NCBI RefSeq assembly: GCF_004341165.1
Contig: NZ_SLZR01000011.1
Span: 1-64,000 of the forward strand
Length of the DNA stretch: 64,000 bases
DNA from: Reinekea marinisedimentorum
GTDB lineage: Bacteria; Pseudomonadota; Gammaproteobacteria; Pseudomonadales; Natronospirillaceae
Direction: 5' to 3'
Shown: one piece after another, positions 61,279 through 64,000 of the stretch
Numbering within the stretch: position 1 is the first letter of the stretch
Layout: every line of letters starts with the position of its first letter
The notes under the pieces: model-generated
Seen by the model: the letters and a program-made list of their open reading frames with translations, nothing else
What the model was told of the DNA's origin: nothing
Databases searched by the model: none
Translations under genes and position numbers: made by a program

Positions 61279-63387
61279 ATGCCGATACTGCACAGCAAAA
61301 ACTGCTCTATCGCCATCATAGATCGCTCAGGCACACCTTCTATTTGCTATATAGGAGAGCGCCTGAGTGATGCAACAACGATAGACGCGCTGGAACTCAT
61401 GACCACGCCGCCGGTACCACAAGGCGGCCTGGATACCAGCCCGATACTAACCATTGCACCGACCTATGCCGACCACAGCTTTATGACCCCCGCCGTTGCC
61501 TTTCACAGCAACGGCAAACACTGGGCAACGCAGTGGAAGATTCAGGAATCTGAATCAACGGATTCATCGGTAATCTATAAGCTGCTGGATGAAAAAACCG
61601 GTGTGGTTTTATCCTGGTCGCTGGATGTGTGCGAACAAACCAACGTATTCACCATCCGCAGCGAGCTGATCAACAAAGGTGACTCTACACTGGAGCTCAG
61701 CCAATGCCTGGCAACGGTACCGCTGCCTGCGCGCATGAACGAAGTGACCTCCTTTACCGGCCGCTGGGTGCATGAGTTCCAACCGGTGGACACTAAAATC
61801 CCGTTCGGCTGTCTGGAATTTACCAACCGCAAAGGCAGAACCTCACACGATCACTTCCCCGGCCTGTTGGTAACCGATGATCGAGTTACCGAAGCCAGCG
61901 GCGAATGCTTTGCCTTTCATTTGGGTTGGAGCGGTAATCACTGCCAGCGCGTTGAGCGCAGCCAGAACGGACTGACTCAGTACCAGGCCGGCATTGAACT
62001 GGTGCCCGGTGAAGTCACCCTGCACCCGGGCGATAAGTTCGAAGCAGCGCCGCTCTACTTTACCTATTCCAGGAAAGGCCTGGCGGGCGTTGCCGAAAGC
62101 TTACAGCCATTTGTGCGCCAGAATATTCTTGATATTCCGGGTAACAAGCCGCGCCCTGTTCACATCAACACCTGGGAGGCCATCTACTTTGATCACCGCC
62201 AGCAAGAGCTCGATTCCCTGGCAGCAGCCGGAGAGCTGTGTGGTGCTGAGCGCTTTGTACTGGATGACGGCTGGTTCCCTGCGCGGCGTGATGACAGCGC
62301 CGGCCTGGGTGACTGGACCGTAGATAAAACCGTTTACCCGAAAGGCCTGCACCCACTTAAAGCGACACTGCAAAAGCATAACCTTGGCTTCGGCATCTGG
62401 TTTGAGCCGGAAATGGTCAACAAAGATTCGGAGCTTTACCGCAACCACCCTGAGTGGCTCTTGCAGGTAAACGGCCTTAAACAAACAGCCGGGCGCAACC
62501 AATGGGTTCTGGATATTACCCGCCCCGAGGTACGCGATTATCTGTACAAGGCCATTACCAACATTCTGAACGAGTACCCCATTGAATACATTAAATGGGA
62601 TATGAACCGCGATTTATCTCAATCCGGCAATCCGGATGGCAAACCCGCCTATTACCGCTACGTTCGCAGCCTGTACGAGTTGATCGACAGAATTCGCAGC
62701 AGCCACCCGGCGGTGGAAATTGAGAGCTGTGCCTCCGGTGGCGGTCGAATAGACTACGGAATTCTGAAGCGCACCCACCGGTTCTGGCTGAGTGACTGCA
62801 ACGATGCCAACGAACGTCAGACGATGCAGCAATGGGCAAGCCTGTTCTTCCCTGCAGAGGTATTAGGCAGCCATGTTGGACCTGTTATCAGCCATACCAC
62901 ATCGCGGGCACACAGTACGGCGGTCAGAGCCGGTACCGCGCTCTTTGGCCATATGGGCATTGAATGGGATGTTCGCAAGCTGAACGAAGATGAATTGAAT
63001 GAACTGAGCAGTTACATTCAACTCTATAAAGACCTTCGCACACACATTCACAGTGGCATTCGCATTCCACTCGCAGCGCCGGATAAAAACCAGCTGGCGT
63101 TCATGGTGTCCGATGCAGATGTACACCTGGTCAGCCTGTACCAACGAAATATGCCAAATAGCGGTGTACCGGGTAACCTTTTATTGCCTATGCTTGAAGC
63201 TGAGAAAAAGTATCGGATAAAGGTTCTGTCGCAACCGGCAGCCACCCACCATCTGATGAAAGTTAAAACAGCATGGCAGCAGCTGGAAGATACGGTAGTT
63301 TCCGGTGAGGTGCTTGCAAAAGTGGGAATACCGTTACCGGTAATGGACCCTGAAACTGTGTTAATTTTGCAGTTCAATAGACTGTAA
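61279..63387 (+). CDS. Alpha-galactosidase, GH36
   Basis: Hydrolyses terminal alpha-galactose from oligosaccharides taken up by the adjacent transporter. The 702-residue protein lacks a signal peptide and is therefore cytoplasmic. An N-terminal beta-sandwich (about 1-275) is followed by the barrel with FVLDDGWFPARRDD (about 327-340), FGIWFEPEMV, the nucleophile Asp441 in IKWDMNRDLSQ, SCASGGGRIDYGIL (about 483-496) and acid/base Asp506 in FWLSDCNDA. The C-terminal beta domain is present to about 700. The length is typical for bacterial GH36. Confidence 0.94.
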   Translation: MPILHSKNCSIAIIDRSGTPSICYIGERLSDATTIDALELMTTPPVPQGGLDTSPILTIAPTYADHSFMTPAVAFHSNGKHWATQWKIQESESTDSSVIYKLLDEKTGVVLSWSLDVCEQTNVFTIRSELINKGDSTLELSQCLATVPLPARMNEVTSFTGRWVHEFQPVDTKIPFGCLEFTNRKGRTSHDHFPGLLVTDDRVTEASGECFAFHLGWSGNHCQRVERSQNGLTQYQAGIELVPGEVTLHPGDKFEAAPLYFTYSRKGLAGVAESLQPFVRQNILDIPGNKPRPVHINTWEAIYFDHRQQELDSLAAAGELCGAERFVLDDGWFPARRDDSAGLGDWTVDKTVYPKGLHPLKATLQKHNLGFGIWFEPEMVNKDSELYRNHPEWLLQVNGLKQTAGRNQWVLDITRPEVRDYLYKAITNILNEYPIEYIKWDMNRDLSQSGNPDGKPAYYRYVRSLYELIDRIRSSHPAVEIESCASGGGRIDYGILKRTHRFWLSDCNDANERQTMQQWASLFFPAEVLGSHVGPVISHTTSRAHSTAVRAGTALFGHMGIEWDVRKLNEDELNELSSYIQLYKDLRTHIHSGIRIPLAAPDKNQLAFMVSDADVHLVSLYQRNMPNSGVPGNLLLPMLEAEKKYRIKVLSQPAATHHLMKVKTAWQQLEDTVVSGEVLAKVGIPLPVMDPETVLILQFNRL

Positions 63388-63467
63388 ATGAAAGAATGTT
63401 CAGAGGAGTAGCACTACTCTTTTGACTGTATGGTTGATCTTTCAGTTTTGATCGATCGGTTTGGCTT

Positions 63468-63490
63468 CAGAAAATTAAATTAATTTTCTG
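63468..63490. promoter_or_regulatory. 23-bp perfect palindrome upstream of the substrate-binding protein gene
   Basis: The arms CAGAAAATTAA and TTAATTTTCTG are exact inverted copies around a single A. The site is about 95 bp before the substrate-binding protein start and 80 bp after the alpha-galactosidase stop. It is AT-rich and lacks the G/C-rich stem and T-run of a terminator, so an operator or a post-transcriptional stem separating the genes are both possible. Confidence 0.5.
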
Positions 63491-63586
63491 AACTTAAAAA
63501 AGCCGGGCACTGGATAAGAATAATAACGCCAGCGCACCGGTTAAATAGTGGCTTGTTCGTCACCCAACAAGAAGAAGGACGATAAA

Positions 63587-64000
63587 ATGACCCTTAAAAA
63601 ACTGTTAACCACCGGTATTGTTAGTGCCGCTATGGTTACTCAAGCAATCGCGGGCACTCTGGTAATTAACTCCAACCAATCAGACCCGGCACCGAAGCAG
63701 GCGTGGACAGACATCGTAGACGCTTTCCAGGCAGAAAACCCGGATATCACCGTTAAGTTCAACGAGTATGACCATGAAGGTTACAAGAGCGCGATCCGTA
63801 ACTGGCTGGTCACATCACCACCGGATGTCGTTTTCTGGTTTGCCGGCAACCGCATGAAGTACTTCGTAGACCGCGGTCTGTTTGAAGATGTTTCCGATGT
63901 TTGGGAAAGCGAAGGCCTTTCAGACAGCATGTCTTCAACCAAAGCGTCCTTAACCGTTGACGGCAAACAGTATGGTCTGCCATTTACTTATTACCAGTGG
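63587..64000 (+). CDS. Sugar ABC transporter substrate-binding protein (partial)
   Basis: The gene runs off the window end after 138 codons. The ATG has AAGGA eight bases upstream. The product starts with a signal peptide (MTLKKLLTTGIVSAAMVTQAIA) and continues GTLVINSNQSDPAPKQAWTDIVDAFQAENPDITVKFNEYDHEGYKSAIRNWLVTSPPDVVFWFAGN, the form of a family-1 extracellular solute-binding protein. With the two permeases it would complete an alpha-galactoside uptake system. Confidence 0.9.
   Translation, partial: MTLKKLLTTGIVSAAMVTQAIAGTLVINSNQSDPAPKQAWTDIVDAFQAENPDITVKFNEYDHEGYKSAIRNWLVTSPPDVVFWFAGNRMKYFVDRGLFEDVSDVWESEGLSDSMSSTKASLTVDGKQYGLPFTYYQW

Overview
The window comes from a motile, probably marine gammaproteobacterium. 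The flagellar and chemotaxis gene order is that of the polar-flagellum systems of Pseudomonas and its relatives: flgB-L, cheR-cheV-flgA-flgM-flgN, and flhA-flhF-fleN-fliA-cheYZAB-motCD-parC-parP-cheW. The very acidic secreted proteins and the cellulase, alginate lyase and alpha-galactosidase genes suggest a polysaccharide degrader of the Saccharospirillaceae or Cellvibrionales type. That placement is inference; no rRNA gene is present. The window is one contiguous chromosomal stretch with no recognisable transposase, phage gene or CRISPR array.

1-16.4 kb, minus strand: rod, hook and junction genes in two transcription units, flgBCDE and flgFGHIJKL. Each has a sigma-54-type promoter, and a hairpin terminator at about 10.1 kb separates them. 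FlgE is 1453 residues, with about 1000 residues of repeated modules inserted in the middle of the protein. FlgK is 1006 residues. The gaps between genes here hold 7-bp-period repeat arrays in inverted pairs and a 68-bp tandem repeat built of palindromes.

16.4-22.3 kb: cheV-cheR (minus) and flgA, flgM, flgN plus a large membrane-anchored coiled-coil gene (plus). A sigma-54 promoter for flgA and a perfect FliA promoter for cheV face each other, and flgM has its own FliA promoter.

22.4-31 kb: a NarL-type response regulator, a cation efflux protein, a DUF2914 protein, prmB-aroC, and a five-gene operon. The operon encodes a response regulator/PP2C phosphatase, a STAS protein (an HsbR/HsbA-like pair), gpsA, a DUF4389 protein and sixA. 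A small PilZ protein is divergent from it.

31-45.4 kb, minus strand: flhA-flhF-fleN-fliA behind a sigma-54-like promoter, then cheY-cheZ-cheA-cheB-motC-motD-parC-parP-cheW-DUF2802 behind a perfect FliA promoter just after fliA. The logic is a hierarchy: sigma-54 drives export, basal-body and FliA genes; FliA then drives chemotaxis, stator and flgM genes; FlgM inhibits FliA until it is exported through the finished hook.

45.4-50.2 kb: an acyl-CoA ligase, an OmpA-like protein, a YbaN-like protein, an M48 lipoprotein peptidase and tRNA-Glu. The 3' third of the tRNA is duplicated 124 bp downstream.

50.3-57 kb: a SoxR-controlled MFS exporter, then a carbohydrate locus: a fragment of a PL7 alginate lyase, a GH9-CBM3-CBM2 cellulase and a complete CBM32-PL7 alginate lyase lipoprotein.

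57-64 kb: a dCMP deaminase, glpK, and an alpha-galactoside uptake operon of two ABC permeases and a GH36 alpha-galactosidase, followed by a substrate-binding protein cut by the window end. A LacI-type operator precedes the operon.
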